Assembly (NCBI RefSeq): GCF_028548455.1
Contig: NZ_JAQQLF010000011.1
Coordinates: forward strand, 62,001 to 126,000
Direction of reading: 5' to 3'
DNA length: 64,000 nucleotides
Source: Vogesella aquatica
GTDB taxonomy: Bacteria; Pseudomonadota; Gammaproteobacteria; Burkholderiales; Chromobacteriaceae
A program made the position numbers and the translations under genes. This document shows positions 31,593-41,856 of this stretch, piece after piece (position 1 is the stretch's first letter; every line of letters starts with the position of its first letter). The notes below the pieces were generated by a model, which was not told the origin of the DNA, made no database searches, and was given only the letters and a program-made list of their open reading frames with translations.

Positions 31593-33308
31593 CTAGCCCT
31601 GCGCCAGCAGCGCGCTGGCCAGCTGGCCTTGCGTATCGCGGCTGGCCGCCAGCCGCTGCCGTAGTTGGCCGCACAGCGCGCGCAGCGCTTCGACACGGGC
31701 GACGATGCGGGATTGTTCGGCGAGGGGGGGAATTCCTAATACGGCTTCAAGGAGAATTTTCTGATTCAAGTTAGTCATAGTTGTACCAACTGACTCACCT
31801 TGCAAATATCTCCTGAATGATTGCTCTTGAAATATAAGGCCAATATATTCTCGACTAATTTTGCCGTTCAATTTAACAAAGAAGCTACCTGTGCCGCACA
31901 GCCATCCATCTTCTGTATTTGTTACAAGTGCATAGCGACCAACCTCCCCACGTCTAGCGAGAACAACGTCCCCTGCTGACAAACGATATACTTTTAATTT
32001 TTCCGCAAATTCGACCGTTAGCGTTATCGAATAATCCGGAATAATTTTCCCATCCACCATGTGTGATGGATTAATCAAGGGAACACCATCATTTATATAG
32101 TCTTCTTTATGCAGGACTGAGCCAAATGGCCCAGTGCACAACTCATCAAAGTAATCTGCGCATCTCACCCACTCCCACCCCTCCGGCAAATCAAATGGTT
32201 TTTCCTCGTCGCTAATGGCCGGTAGCGGTTTGTCTTTCTTGATTTTACCTTCGGCAATCAGGCGGTCTTTTTCGGCGCGGATTTGTTTCAGCAATTCGCT
32301 GGCCGGTTCGTCGGCCGGGTCTTGCGGCACCAGCAGGCCGCGCACCGCCAGTTGCAGAATGGTTTGTTCCAACGCATCCACCGCTTGCGGTCGGTCCAGC
32401 ACCAGATCAAAGCTTGCGGCCAACCTGGCCCAGTTTTCCTGCAGCTGGTGCGCCGATTCGCTGGCGACGAGCGCGTCGAACAGCGTGGCGGTAAGGCGGG
32501 CGTGCTGCTCGGCTTGCAGTTGGCCGCGCATTTCCAGCGCATCACACAGCGCCATCAACTCCTCGACCTTGGTGACGATGCGGGATTGTTCGGCGAGGGG
32601 GGGTATCGGGAATAAACAATTCTTCAGCTGAGTCATATTGATAGATGCCAAGTTTGTTGTCTGCTTTGCCGAAGAAGCAAAATATGCTCTCGCATCATTC
32701 GAATTTAAAAACAACTCTGCCCAATGAAAATTCCAGTCTGAAAATATGGCGCGCACTTTAAAAACATGATTCTGGTGCAAGCAGATTGGCAATTCCCCTC
32801 CCCAGACGCAAGTCCTACCAACCTTATCCCAGTCGCCACCTTCAGTAATTAGCAAATCACCCTTTTTCAAGGAGAATCTGTCAAGCTCAGACTTGTCGAC
32901 AACTATTTCTTTGACCTCATCAAGCACCAACTTCCAGCGCTGAACGTTTGCCACACGCAAATACGGAAGCAATACTGGGTCTGTCATGGCTGTTTTCCTG
33001 CCCAATGTGACACCGCTTGAAATATGAGCCACATCACCGAATTTCACCCACTCCCACCCTACCGGCAACGCAAACGGCTTTTCGTCGTCGCCAATCGCCG
33101 GCAGCGGTTTGTCCTTTTTGATTTTCCCTTCGGCAATCAGCCGCTCTTTCTCGGCACGGATTTGTTTCAGCAGCTCGCTAGCCGGCTCATCATTCGGGTC
33201 TTGCGGCACCAGCTTGCCCTGCACGGCCAGGCTCAAAATCAGCTCGCGCAGGCGCTTGATGCCGTCCGGCGCGGTGGCCAGCAGGTTGAAGCCTTCGGTC
33301 AACTTCAT
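31593..33308 (-). CDS. hsdS: Type I restriction-modification specificity subunit
   Basis: This 571-aa HsdS determines the bipartite target sequence of the restriction enzyme. Two target recognition domains alternate with conserved repeats: a repeat containing DEPASELLKQIRAEK and KIKKDKPLPAI occurs near residues 40-75 and again near 325-360. PPLAEQSRIV occurs before each central or terminal helical segment. The DNA for both recognition domains (32620-33020 and 31740-32160) is distinctly AT-richer than the conserved parts, a sign of domain exchange. The start at MKLTEGFNLL overlaps the hsdM stop (ATGA); the 87-residue upstream extension is an hsdM shadow. Confidence 0.93.
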   Translation of the reverse strand: MKLTEGFNLLATAPDGIKRLRELILSLAVQGKLVPQDPNDEPASELLKQIRAEKERLIAEGKIKKDKPLPAIGDDEKPFALPVGWEWVKFGDVAHISSGVTLGRKTAMTDPVLLPYLRVANVQRWKLVLDEVKEIVVDKSELDRFSLKKGDLLITEGGDWDKVGRTCVWGGELPICLHQNHVFKVRAIFSDWNFHWAELFLNSNDARAYFASSAKQTTNLASINMTQLKNCLFPIPPLAEQSRIVTKVEELMALCDALEMRGQLQAEQHARLTATLFDALVASESAHQLQENWARLAASFDLVLDRPQAVDALEQTILQLAVRGLLVPQDPADEPASELLKQIRAEKDRLIAEGKIKKDKPLPAISDEEKPFDLPEGWEWVRCADYFDELCTGPFGSVLHKEDYINDGVPLINPSHMVDGKIIPDYSITLTVEFAEKLKVYRLSAGDVVLARRGEVGRYALVTNTEDGWLCGTGSFFVKLNGKISREYIGLIFQEQSFRRYLQGESVGTTMTNLNQKILLEAVLGIPPLAEQSRIVARVEALRALCGQLRQRLAASRDTQGQLASALLAQG

Positions 33309-34789
33309 GCCTTGGCCTCCGTGTCTGCCGACGGGCCGGCCAGTGCGGCGGCGAGGATGGCTTTCAGCTGGTCGCGCAAGGCTTGTGCGTCGGCCTGCAG
33401 CGCCTGGTACTGCGCCAGTAGCTCGTCCGGGTCGTGGCTGACGGTTTCGCCGACGTGCGGGTTTTTCTGGTCCAGATTGAAGCCCTTGGCGCGAATGTCG
33501 TCGATGCTCACTTTCCAGGCGAATTCGTTCTCCACGCGGCTGGCATAGCCGTCCGCATCGCTGCCCCACCAGGCTTTTTCGGCGTCGAATTCGTCGATGC
33601 GTATCGGCTTGGTTTTGCTGTAGCTCTTGTAGCCGGCCGGGTACGGGTGCTCGTAGTACCAGATGTCTTTAGTGGGCTGACCTTTGGTAAAGAACAGCAG
33701 ATTGGTTTTGATGCCGGTGTACGGCGCAAACACGCCGTTGGGCAAGCGCACGATGGTATGCAGGTTGCACTCGGTGAGCAGCTTTTCCTTGATGCGCGTT
33801 TTGACGCCTTCGCCAAACAGCGTGCCGTCGGGCAGCACCACGGCGGCGCGGCCGTTTTGCTTGAGCAGCTCCACCATCAGCACCAGAAACAGGTCGGCGG
33901 TTTCCTTGGTGCGCACATCGGCGGGGAAGTTGGCCTCGATGCCCGGCTCTTCGGTGCCGCCAAACGGCGGGTTGCTGAGGATGACGTCCACCATGTCGCG
34001 CGGGCCGTAGCTCACCAGCGGGCGCGCCAGCGTGTTGTCGTGGCGGATCTGGTTGGGTACCTCGATGCCGTGCAGCAGCATATTGGTAATGCACAGCAGG
34101 TGCGGCAGCTGCTTTTTTTCCACGCCGTGGATGGCCCGCTGCAGCAGGGCCTGGTCGCCCACCGTCTTTACCTGCTGGCGCAGGTGCTCCAGCGCGCAGG
34201 CCAGAAAGCCGCCGGTGCCGCAGGCCGGGTCCAGCACCGCTTCGCCCAGCTGCGGGTTGACCCTATCCACCATGAACTGTGTCACCGCGCGCGGGGTGTA
34301 GAACTCACCGGCGTTGCCCGCGCTTTGCAGGTCTTTGAGGATTTTTTCGTACAGGTCGTTGAACTGGTGGCGGTCTTGCTGGCTGTTGAAGTCGATTTCG
34401 TTGATCTTGTTGATGACCTGACGCAGCAGCTGGCCGGACTTCATGTAGTTGAAGGCATCTTCGAACACCGCCTGTACCACCTCGGCACGCGGGTTGGTGG
34501 CGGTATACAGGTCTTTCAGCTCGGCAAACAGCTGGTTGTTGACGAAGTTCAGCAAGGCGTCGCCGGTAATGCCTTCGGCGTCGGCCGCCCAGTTGCGCCA
34601 GCGGTAGGCTTGCGGGATGGGCGAGACGTAGTCATCGCGCATCATCTCAATCTGTGTTTCCTGGTCGTCGAAAATCTTGAGGAACAGCAGCCAGGAAAGC
34701 TGCGAAATACGCTGGGCATCGCCGTCAATGCCGGCATCCTGGCGCATGATGTCCTGAATGGATTTGATGAGGGTGGTGCTGATGGTCAT
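33305..34789 (-). CDS. hsdM: Type I restriction-modification DNA methyltransferase subunit
   Basis: A 494-aa N6-adenine methyltransferase. The N-terminal helical HsdM domain (SIQDIMRQDAGIDGDAQRISQLSWLLFLKIFDDQE) is followed by the SAM-binding motif I DPACGTGGFL (about residue 195) and the catalytic NPPF motif (DVILSNPPFGG, about 272). With two HsdM per HsdS it methylates the bipartite site. It sits between hsdR and hsdS on the minus strand, with an ATGA overlap to hsdS. Confidence 0.96.
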   Translation of the reverse strand: MTISTTLIKSIQDIMRQDAGIDGDAQRISQLSWLLFLKIFDDQETQIEMMRDDYVSPIPQAYRWRNWAADAEGITGDALLNFVNNQLFAELKDLYTATNPRAEVVQAVFEDAFNYMKSGQLLRQVINKINEIDFNSQQDRHQFNDLYEKILKDLQSAGNAGEFYTPRAVTQFMVDRVNPQLGEAVLDPACGTGGFLACALEHLRQQVKTVGDQALLQRAIHGVEKKQLPHLLCITNMLLHGIEVPNQIRHDNTLARPLVSYGPRDMVDVILSNPPFGGTEEPGIEANFPADVRTKETADLFLVLMVELLKQNGRAAVVLPDGTLFGEGVKTRIKEKLLTECNLHTIVRLPNGVFAPYTGIKTNLLFFTKGQPTKDIWYYEHPYPAGYKSYSKTKPIRIDEFDAEKAWWGSDADGYASRVENEFAWKVSIDDIRAKGFNLDQKNPHVGETVSHDPDELLAQYQALQADAQALRDQLKAILAAALAGPSADTEAKA

Positions 34790-34962
34790 GAACGTCTCGG
34801 AAAGCTGGTCGGTACTAGGGGTGCCAGGTTGGCCGCAAGGCGGCGCAGCCCGCGCCGCGGGTGCAGCTGCGGCGGCTGGCCCCGCGTGTGAGTTGGCATT
34901 TTAAGGCAAGTACGGCGGTGGTGCCGGCTTTTACAAGCACGGCAGCGCCGGTGGCGTGGGGG

Positions 34963-37401
34963 CTATTGGTACAGGGCTTGTTCCAACTCGCGCACGGCGT
35001 GACGGTACTGCGGCTTGCCGCCAAACGCGTTGATCAGCTCTACCACGGTGCCCAGCGCGGCAAAGTCGGGGGTAAACAGCACTTCGGTATTTTCGACATT
35101 AGCGATGCCTTCATCGGCGTATTTGTCCAGCAGCTTTTCCAGCACGCGGCGGGCGGTACCGCTGTGGCGGGCGAAGTAGTCTTTTTTCTTTACCTGCTCG
35201 GCACGCTCGCGGCGGGTAAGCGGCTTCTGGCCGAAGGCGATATGGCAGATCAGGTCGAACGGGTCCAGGTCTTTGCCTACTTCTTTGGCCAGCTCGTCAA
35301 AAAACACGCCCAGCGATTCCAGCTCGTCAACGATGGCCTGCTTTTTGTCGGCGTCGCTCCAGCTTTGCAGGAAGTCGTCCAGCGAGGCAAAACGCTGGTT
35401 CAGCTGGATGCGGGTGTAGTCCTTCAGCGATTCGGTCATCAGCTTGCCGTCGCTGCCCATGTACTGCACGCGCTCGTTCACCACGTACACCGGCACGTCG
35501 TTGATGACGTACTTGACGCGCCCGCCACCGCCCTGCCCGCCGTGGGCATCGCCCGCGTCGCCGGCATCATCACTGGCACCCGGCATGGGCGCAGCGTCGC
35601 CTTCCGGCGGCAGTGCGGGGTCTTCGGGTGGGGTAATAGACTCCCCACCACTCGGTTCGTAGATAACAGTCGGCTCTCCGTCAAACGCCGGGTCGGCAAA
35701 GTTTTCGGTGGCTTTTTTGAAGTCCAGAATGGTGAACCACAGCTTGCCGTAGTCTTCGTTGATACGGGTGCCGCGGCCGATGATCTGCTTGAACTCGGTC
35801 ATGCTGTTGATGGTGCGGTCCAGCACCACCAGCTTGCAGGTTTGCGCATCCACGCCGGTGGTCATCAGCCGGCTGGTGGTGGCAATCACCGGGTAGGCGC
35901 GCTTGGGATCGATGAAGTTGTCCAGCTCCAGTTTGCCTTCGGTATTGTCGCCGGTTATCTGCACCACGTACTTGGGGTTGGCCGCCGCCAGGTCGCTATT
36001 GGCATTCAGCAGTGCTTGCCGCATACGGCTGGCGTGGTCGATGTCCTCGCAGAACACGATGGTCTTGTTCATGCGGCCGGTGGCGTGCAGCAGCTCGGTT
36101 ATGCGCCGGGCGACGGCCTCGTCGCGCTGGGTCAGCACCAGCGCCTTGTTCATGTCTTTCTGGTTGTAGATGCGGTCTTCAACGATCTGACCCTTGGCAT
36201 CCACCTTACCCACGGGCGGGCGCCAGCCCAGGTCTTTGTCCAGATCGACACGGATGACCTTGTACGGGGCCAGGAAGCCGTCTTCGATGCCTTGCTTGAG
36301 CGAGTAGGTGTAGACCGGCTCGCCAAAGTAGGTGATGTTGGAAACGTCTGCCGTTTCTTTCGGGGTGGCGGTAAGGCCCAGGTGCACGGCGCTGCCGAAG
36401 TAGTCGAGAATGTCACGCCAGGCCGAGTCTTCGGCGGCGCTGCCACGGTGGCATTCGTCGATGACTACCAGGTCGAAAAAGTCGGGGCTGAACTGCTTGT
36501 AGATATTGCGCTCTTCTTCGCTGCCGGTAACGGCCTGATACAGCGACAGGTAAATCTCGTAGGATTTATCTACCTTCTTGGTGGCGGCATTCACGCCCAG
36601 CGCCACCATCTCGGTGCTGGCCTGCCCCGAGGCATCCACTTTTTCCACGCCTTTCTGATTGACGCTGAGCTTGGCCATGGCGCCTTTGAAGGGCTTGAAA
36701 TCGCCCACCATGGTTTGGTCAACCAGAATGTTGCGGTCGGCCAGAAACAGGATGCGTTTGGCCGTGCCGGACTTCCACAGCCGCCAGATGATCTGGAACG
36801 CGGTAAAGGTTTTGCCGGTGCCGGTGGCCATCACCAGCAGCACGCGCTTTTGGCCTTTGATCACGGCCTCTACCGAACGGTTGATGGCATTGACCTGGTA
36901 GTAACGTGCGGTGCGGCCGGAGTGATAATCCTGCGCGTACAGCGCTGCCTGCGTGCTGGCAATGCCTTTCCAGGCAAGGTAACGCTGCCACAGCGCGTCT
37001 GGCGACGGAAACTCGGCCAAGGTGATTTCGCGTTCCAGTACACCATCAGCCAGAGTCTTGTCGTGGAAGACAAAGCCGTCGCCATTACTGGAAAAGGCAA
37101 ACGGCACATCCAGCATGTCGGCGTACTTCAGCGCCTGCTGGATGCCATCGCGCACCGAGTGTTTGTTGTCCTTGGCTTCGATCACCGCCAGCGGCAGGCC
37201 AGGCTTGAAGTACAGCACGTAGTCGGCGCGCAGCACCGTCTTGCGGTCTCGCACCCCCTTGTTGCCGCGCACCAGCACGCGCCCGGCGGTAAGACCTACC
37301 TCTTCGCGCATCTGGCGCTGGGTATCCCAACCTGCGGCTTCCACGGCGGGGGTGATGAATTTGGTGCAAATATCCCGTTCAGACAGCTTTTTCTTATCCA
37401 T
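34963..37401 (-). CDS. hsdR: Type I restriction endonuclease subunit R (EcoEI-like)
   Basis: An 812-aa DNA translocase-nuclease. The N-terminal endonuclease domain has the D...ExK-type site ([19 protein letters not shown], about residue 70-90). The motor has Walker [13 protein letters not shown] (about 190), the DECH box VIDECHRG (about 310) and helicase motif VI ([15 protein letters not shown], about 560). The C-terminal part matches the EcoEI-type R C-terminal domain. The start [10 protein letters not shown] is chosen over an in-frame ATG 33 nt upstream. It precedes hsdM by 173 bp, a gap containing a GCGGCCAAC copy at 34828. Confidence 0.95.
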   Translation of the reverse strand: MDKKKLSERDICTKFITPAVEAAGWDTQRQMREEVGLTAGRVLVRGNKGVRDRKTVLRADYVLYFKPGLPLAVIEAKDNKHSVRDGIQQALKYADMLDVPFAFSSNGDGFVFHDKTLADGVLEREITLAEFPSPDALWQRYLAWKGIASTQAALYAQDYHSGRTARYYQVNAINRSVEAVIKGQKRVLLVMATGTGKTFTAFQIIWRLWKSGTAKRILFLADRNILVDQTMVGDFKPFKGAMAKLSVNQKGVEKVDASGQASTEMVALGVNAATKKVDKSYEIYLSLYQAVTGSEEERNIYKQFSPDFFDLVVIDECHRGSAAEDSAWRDILDYFGSAVHLGLTATPKETADVSNITYFGEPVYTYSLKQGIEDGFLAPYKVIRVDLDKDLGWRPPVGKVDAKGQIVEDRIYNQKDMNKALVLTQRDEAVARRITELLHATGRMNKTIVFCEDIDHASRMRQALLNANSDLAAANPKYVVQITGDNTEGKLELDNFIDPKRAYPVIATTSRLMTTGVDAQTCKLVVLDRTINSMTEFKQIIGRGTRINEDYGKLWFTILDFKKATENFADPAFDGEPTVIYEPSGGESITPPEDPALPPEGDAAPMPGASDDAGDAGDAHGGQGGGGRVKYVINDVPVYVVNERVQYMGSDGKLMTESLKDYTRIQLNQRFASLDDFLQSWSDADKKQAIVDELESLGVFFDELAKEVGKDLDPFDLICHIAFGQKPLTRRERAEQVKKKDYFARHSGTARRVLEKLLDKYADEGIANVENTEVLFTPDFAALGTVVELINAFGGKPQYRHAVRELEQALYQ

Positions 37402-37510
37402 GACCGAAACCTGACGCTGGCGTAGTACGGGCAATTATATCCGCTTGTGCTGAACAAACCCGCGATGGACGGTTTTTATATGCCACGGATAAGGAAAGGC
37501 ATGCCGCAGT

Positions 37511-37705
37511 TTACTGATCCACCCCCACACCCGGTATCTGCCGCAGCCAGATCACGCCGCCCGGCAGTGTGGTTTTGCAGAAATCGCCTACGCGGCGCTC
37601 GGGCGGGCAGACATGCGGGTCGTCCAGCTTGCTGCCCAGCAACACCCAGGCTAGCAGTATGGTCGATGCTGCTACCACAAAGTACAGCAAATGTACCGGC
37701 TTCAT
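37511..37705 (-). CDS. Small single-span membrane protein, unknown function
   Basis: A 64-aa protein with an N-terminal hydrophobic helix (MKPVHLLYFVVAASTILLAWVLLGS) and a short tail with two Cys residues (DDPHVCPPERRVGDFCKTTLPGG). GGAGG lies 5 nt upstream of this ATG and decides the start over an earlier one. It may be an uncleaved signal anchor or an exported small protein. It is the last gene before pyk, whose promoter lies elsewhere. I do not recognise a family. Confidence 0.55.
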   Translation of the reverse strand: MKPVHLLYFVVAASTILLAWVLLGSKLDDPHVCPPERRVGDFCKTTLPGGVIWLRQIPGVGVDQ

Positions 37706-37859
37706 AGCCCCTCCGTCTTTCATGACCCAGCATCATAGCAAGCAAATGTCATTGACCATGACATGAGGGCGGAGTTTCTGCAGAACAATGAAATCAGCAT
37801 TTTGCACGATCGCCGCAAAGCGCGTTTTGCCCATTCGCACCGCGCCCCAGAAAGACAGT

Positions 37860-37890
37860 GCGGCCAACCCATGGCTTACAGGTTGGCCGC
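37860..37890. repeat. Inverted GCGGCCAAC pair downstream of pyk
   Basis: Copies at 37860-37868 and 37882-37890 form a GCGGCCAACC/GGTTGGCCGC stem with an 11-nt loop, 46 bp after the pyk stop codon. It probably acts as the pyk terminator hairpin, although no long T run follows. Confidence 0.7.
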
Positions 37891-37935
37891 AACGGGCACG
37901 TGGCAAGCCGGCATGAAGCCGGCGTGGCCTGGCGC

Positions 37936-39360
37936 TTAGCGCGCTTCGCCCGCCTTGATGATCTTCATGGTGTTGGTGTGGCCCATCATGCCTACGGTGT
38001 CGCCGATGGTCACTACCAGCACGTCGCCCTGCTCTACGCGGCCGCGTTCCAGCAGTTTGCGCTCGGCGGCGGCCAGCAGTTTTTTCTGGTCGGTAGCGGC
38101 GGGCAGCAGCATGGGGAACACGTCGCGGTACATGGCCAGGCGGCGGTAGGTGCGGATGTCGGGTGTTAGCGCGTAGATGGGCACGCCGCAATTCACGCGG
38201 CTGATCCACAGCGCGGTGGAGCCGGTCTGTGTAAGCGACACCAGCGCGCGCACCGGCAGGTGGTTGGCGGTAAACAGCGCGGCCATGGCGATGGATTGGT
38301 CTACGCGGCTGAATTCGCGATTGAGGAAGGTGCGCTCCAGCTGGTAGTCGCTGGAGTTTTCCGCCTCCATGCACACGCGCGACATGGACTCGACCGTTTC
38401 TACCGGGAACTGGCCGGCAGCGGTTTCGGCCGACAGCATCACCGCGTCGGTGCCGTCCAGTACGGCGTTGGCCACGTCGGATACCTCGGCGCGGGTGGGC
38501 ACCGGGCTGCTGATCATCGATTCCATCATCTGGGTGGCGGTGATGGTGAGCTTATTGCGCTCGCGGGCGGCGCGGATCATGCGTTTTTGCAGCGCCGGCA
38601 CGGCGGCGTCACCCACTTCTACGGCCAGGTCGCCACGGGCCACCATGATGCCGTCGGCGGAGTTGATCAGGTCATCCAGGTTGGTGATGGCTTCGCAGCG
38701 TTCGATCTTGGCAATGATGCGCGCCTGACAGCCGGCGGCGTTGATCAGCGTGCGCGCCATGTACAGGTCGGCGCTGCTCTTGGGGAAGGACACCGCCACG
38801 TAGTCGGCTTCCAGCTGCGCGGCTACCTTGATGTCGTCGATATCCTTGGCGGTCAGCGCCGGGGCAGACAGGCCGCCGCCCTGACGGTTGATGCCTTTGT
38901 TATTGGATAGCACGCCGCCCACTTTTACCTTGGTGTGGATCTGGCTGCCCAGTACTTTTTCCACTACCAGCACGATGCGGCCATCGTCCAGCAGCAACAC
39001 GGCGCCCGGCTCCACGTCGCCCGGCAGCTCTTTGTAGTCCAGCCCTACACGGCCGTCGTCACCCAGCGTGCATTCGGCGTCCAGGATAAAGGGCTGGCCG
39101 TTGGTGAGCGTGGTCTTGCCGTTGGCAAACTTGCCGACGCGGATTTTGGGACCCTGCAGGTCTACCATGATGGCCACCGGCACACCCAGCTTGTCGGCGG
39201 TACTGCGCACCAGGGTGGCGCGGTCGATATGGTCTTGCGCGCTGCCGTGCGAGAAATTGAGGCGCACCACGTTTACACCGGCCTGTAACAGGCGCTCCAG
39301 TGTGTCGGGGTCGCTGGAAGCCGGGCCGAGGGTGGCGACGATTTTGGTACGACGGGTCAT
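37936..39360 (-). CDS. pyk: Pyruvate kinase
   Basis: A glycolytic enzyme of 474 aa converting phosphoenolpyruvate and ADP to pyruvate and ATP. Signatures are TKIVATLGPASSDPDTLERLLQAG at the start, MVDLQGPKIRVG (about residue 66), IAKIERCEAITNLDDLI with the catalytic Lys (about 215), MVARGDLAVEVG (about 238) and the C-terminal regulatory domain. Lys in AKIER, Glu and Asp metal ligands (E in IERCEA, D in GIMVARGD) are all present. Confidence 0.96.
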   Translation of the reverse strand: MTRRTKIVATLGPASSDPDTLERLLQAGVNVVRLNFSHGSAQDHIDRATLVRSTADKLGVPVAIMVDLQGPKIRVGKFANGKTTLTNGQPFILDAECTLGDDGRVGLDYKELPGDVEPGAVLLLDDGRIVLVVEKVLGSQIHTKVKVGGVLSNNKGINRQGGGLSAPALTAKDIDDIKVAAQLEADYVAVSFPKSSADLYMARTLINAAGCQARIIAKIERCEAITNLDDLINSADGIMVARGDLAVEVGDAAVPALQKRMIRAARERNKLTITATQMMESMISSPVPTRAEVSDVANAVLDGTDAVMLSAETAAGQFPVETVESMSRVCMEAENSSDYQLERTFLNREFSRVDQSIAMAALFTANHLPVRALVSLTQTGSTALWISRVNCGVPIYALTPDIRTYRRLAMYRDVFPMLLPAATDQKKLLAAAERKLLERGRVEQGDVLVVTIGDTVGMMGHTNTMKIIKAGEAR

Positions 39361-39556
39361 GGTGTGGTCTCCTTGGGTTCTGCCTGCATTATGGTACGAA
39401 ACGCGCGTGTACTAAATTGATTACAGTTAAAGCAGCCCTGCGCTGGATTCATGCTGCATTGGCCGCAAAAACCGCCACCGCCAGCCCCTTGCCCCCGCCT
39501 TGCGGCCAACCCTGGCCACCCCTGCGTAATACGCGCACTACCTGCGCACCAAACAA

Positions 39557-39580
39557 AAGGCACGCCGCAGCGTGCCTTGC
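39557..39580 (-). terminator. Terminator after the cytochrome b gene
   Basis: AAGGCACGC-CGCA-GCGTGCCTT; on the minus strand it is followed by TTGTTTGG, 18 bp past the stop codon. Confidence 0.65.
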
Positions 39581-39597
39581 TGTTTAAAGCCAACCCC

Positions 39598-40248
39598 TTA
39601 CACCAGCGACAAGCCGCCTACTACCAGTACCGCGGCCAGTACCAGTACCACCAGCGCCAGCCAGCCCGGCGCAAAGCGCAGCGGTTTGACCTCGCCTGCC
39701 AGCGTTTTGCTGCCGGTAATCATAGGCGGTACCAGGTTCACGTTTTTCAACTTGCGGTAAGCCACAATCGCCAGCACGTGTACACCCACCAGGCCCAGCA
39801 GCACGTTGAACCAGATTTCGTGCCACTCGGTTACCTGCTCGGCCAGGCCGCTATCGATAAGCTTGGCCAGCGGGCCGTCGAAGGTGTAGCTGTCCACGTC
39901 GGCGGCAAACAGGCCCAGGCCCAGCTGCACCAGCAGCGCGCCCAACAGCGCCACCACCATCAGGCCGCCCAGCGGGTTGTGGCCCGGCTGCTGGTTTTCG
40001 GTCACCTCGCCGCGCAGGTAGGCTTTTACCTGACAGGGCTTGAAGAAGTCGCTGAAGCGCGCGCTCTGGCTACCCACCACACCCCACAACAGGCGGAACA
40101 CCACCAGCACCAGCATCGCCACGCCCAGCTTGGTGTGGATTTGCAGCTGGCCGTTTTCGGCCGATGCCCACATACCCGCAAACATGGCCAGCAGCACCCA
40201 GTGAAACAGGCGTGTCGGCAGGTCCCATACTTTTACCTTGTTACTCAT
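39598..40248 (-). CDS. Cytochrome b561-type membrane electron carrier
   Basis: A 216-aa integral membrane di-haem cytochrome b of the Ni-Fe-hydrogenase/cytochrome b561 type. Four transmembrane helices are visible: FHWVLLAMFAGMW, KLGVAMLVLVVFRLLWGVV, LMVVALLGALLVQLGLGLF, and VLLGLVGVHVLAIVAY. A fifth hydrophobic stretch lies at the C-terminus (LVVLVLAAVLVVGGLSLV). Likely haem ligands are the His residues in RLFHW, IHTKLG and GVHVL. It probably passes electrons between quinol and a soluble c-type cytochrome, but no partner gene is adjacent. A single gene. Confidence 0.82.
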   Translation of the reverse strand: MSNKVKVWDLPTRLFHWVLLAMFAGMWASAENGQLQIHTKLGVAMLVLVVFRLLWGVVGSQSARFSDFFKPCQVKAYLRGEVTENQQPGHNPLGGLMVVALLGALLVQLGLGLFAADVDSYTFDGPLAKLIDSGLAEQVTEWHEIWFNVLLGLVGVHVLAIVAYRKLKNVNLVPPMITGSKTLAGEVKPLRFAPGWLALVVLVLAAVLVVGGLSLV

Positions 40249-40449
40249 TTACCCTCTCCCTTTCTTAGCGGCCGTTGACGGCCATCCTCATGCAACAGGG
40301 ATGTTAACCCTATTGCCGTATCAAGTGCTGAAGCAATCCTTAACAAATATTGGCCGCCATGTGCCAGCGCAGCAAAACGGCAAAATCGGGTAAACTTGGC
40401 GTTTTGCTGTGGGGCCCTGCGCCCCGACCCTTTCAGGAGAACAATACAG

Positions 40450-41724
40450 ATGTCCCAAGCCTCCCTTATCCAGGATCTGCAAGCACGCGGTCTGATTGCA
40501 CAACAAACCGATGCGGCTGCCCTCGAAGAACTGCTGGCCAAGGAAAGCGTGACCCTGTATTGCGGCTTCGACCCTACCGCCGACAGCCTGCACCTGGGCC
40601 ACCTGGTACCGGTGCTGGTGCTCAAGCGCTTCCAGCAAGCCGGCCACAAGCCGATTGCACTGGTAGGCGGCGCCACCGGCATGATCGGCGACCCCAGCTT
40701 CAAGGCCACCGAGCGCAAGCTGAACACCCCGGACGTGATTGCCAGCTGGGTAGAAAAAATCCGCGGCCAGGTATCGCCGTTCCTGAGCTTTGACGGTGAC
40801 AACGCCGCCATCATGGCCAACAACTACGACTGGTTTGGCGGCATGGGCGCGCTGGAGTTCCTGCGCGACATCGGCAAGCATTTCTCCGTGAACCAGATGA
40901 TCAAGAAGGAATCGGTTCAGCAGCGTATCAACCGCGAAGACCAGGGCATCAGCTACACCGAATTCAGCTACAGCCTGCTGCAAGGCTACGACTTTGCCGA
41001 GCTGTACCGCCGCCACGGCTGCCAGCTGCAGATTGGCGGCTCCGACCAGTGGGGCAATATCACCGCCGGTACCGACCTGACCCGCCGCATCCACCAGCAG
41101 CAGGTGTATGGCCTGACGCTGCCGCTGGTGACCAAAGCCGACGGCACCAAGTTCGGCAAGACCGAAGGCGGCGCGGTATGGCTGGACGCCAGCAAGACCA
41201 GCCCGTACGCGTTCTACCAGTTCTGGCTGAACACTGCCGACGCCGACGTGTACAAGTTCCTGCGCTACTTTACCTTCCTGTCCATCGACGAGATCAACGC
41301 CATCGAAGAGCAGGACAAAGCCAGCGGCACCAAGCCGCAGGCGCAGCGCATCCTGGCCGAGCAAGCCACTGCGCTGGTACACGGCCAGGCCGCGGTAGAC
41401 GCAGCACAGCGCATCAGCGCCAGCCTGTTTAGCGGCAGCGTCACCGACCTCACCGCGTCCGACCTGGCACAGCTGGCGCAGGACGGCATGCCCAGCGTGC
41501 AGATCGAGCGGGCACAAGCCGGCCTGATCGACGCCCTGGTCGCCGGTGGCCTGGCCAAGTCCAAGTCCGAAGCGCGCACCTTTATCCAGAGCGGCGCGGT
41601 GAGCATCAACGGCAACAAGATCGAGGCGCTGGATTACCAGGTCGCCGATAGCGACCGCCTGTTTGGCCAGTACAGCCTGCTGAAACGCGGCAAGAAAAAC
41701 CACACGCTGATCAGCTGGATCTAA
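40450..41724 (+). CDS. tyrS: Tyrosyl-tRNA synthetase
   Basis: A class I aminoacyl-tRNA synthetase of 424 aa. The HIGH-like motif is HLGHL (residues 51-55), the tyrosine-binding region is GGSDQWGNI (about 195), the KMSKS-like loop is KFGKTEGG (about 236), and a C-terminal S4 RNA-binding domain ([25 protein letters not shown]) ends it. The start at [10 protein letters not shown] is supported by CAGGAG 9 nt upstream; the open frame extends further upstream without support. Confidence 0.97.
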   Translation: MSQASLIQDLQARGLIAQQTDAAALEELLAKESVTLYCGFDPTADSLHLGHLVPVLVLKRFQQAGHKPIALVGGATGMIGDPSFKATERKLNTPDVIASWVEKIRGQVSPFLSFDGDNAAIMANNYDWFGGMGALEFLRDIGKHFSVNQMIKKESVQQRINREDQGISYTEFSYSLLQGYDFAELYRRHGCQLQIGGSDQWGNITAGTDLTRRIHQQQVYGLTLPLVTKADGTKFGKTEGGAVWLDASKTSPYAFYQFWLNTADADVYKFLRYFTFLSIDEINAIEEQDKASGTKPQAQRILAEQATALVHGQAAVDAAQRISASLFSGSVTDLTASDLAQLAQDGMPSVQIERAQAGLIDALVAGGLAKSKSEARTFIQSGAVSINGNKIEALDYQVADSDRLFGQYSLLKRGKKNHTLISWI

Positions 41725-41806
41725 GCGCTACCATACTGCGCTGACAGCACAACAAAACACTCGGCCGCGCGCCGGGTGTTCTGTCGTCGGGCGGCACAAA
41801 AGCACT

Positions 41807-41837
41807 GCGGCCAACCCTGGCTGGCAAGGTTGGCCGC
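41807..41837. terminator. Inverted GCGGCCAAC pair between tyrS and the next gene
   Basis: TGCGGCCAACC and GGTTGGCCGCA pair around a short loop (copies at 41807-41815 and 41829-41837), between two convergent genes. A second hairpin, AACAC...GTGTT, lies at 41757-41780. Together they probably end both transcripts. Confidence 0.65.
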
Positions 41838-41856
41838 ATGGTTCTGCCCGCGGGTA

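Noticed and set aside
31252-31674. Alternative frames opposite the doubtful gene at 31051 and hsdS
   Set aside because: Low-complexity Ala/Arg-rich frames with no starts or motifs, typical of high-GC antisense.
33309-33569. N-terminal extension of hsdS to 658 aa
   Set aside because: The extension is an Arg-rich antisense-like frame inside hsdM; the ATG overlapping the hsdM stop is the normal start.
37733-38374. 213-aa frame overlapping the end of pyk
   Set aside because: It is an Arg/Ala/His-rich shadow in another frame of pyruvate kinase.
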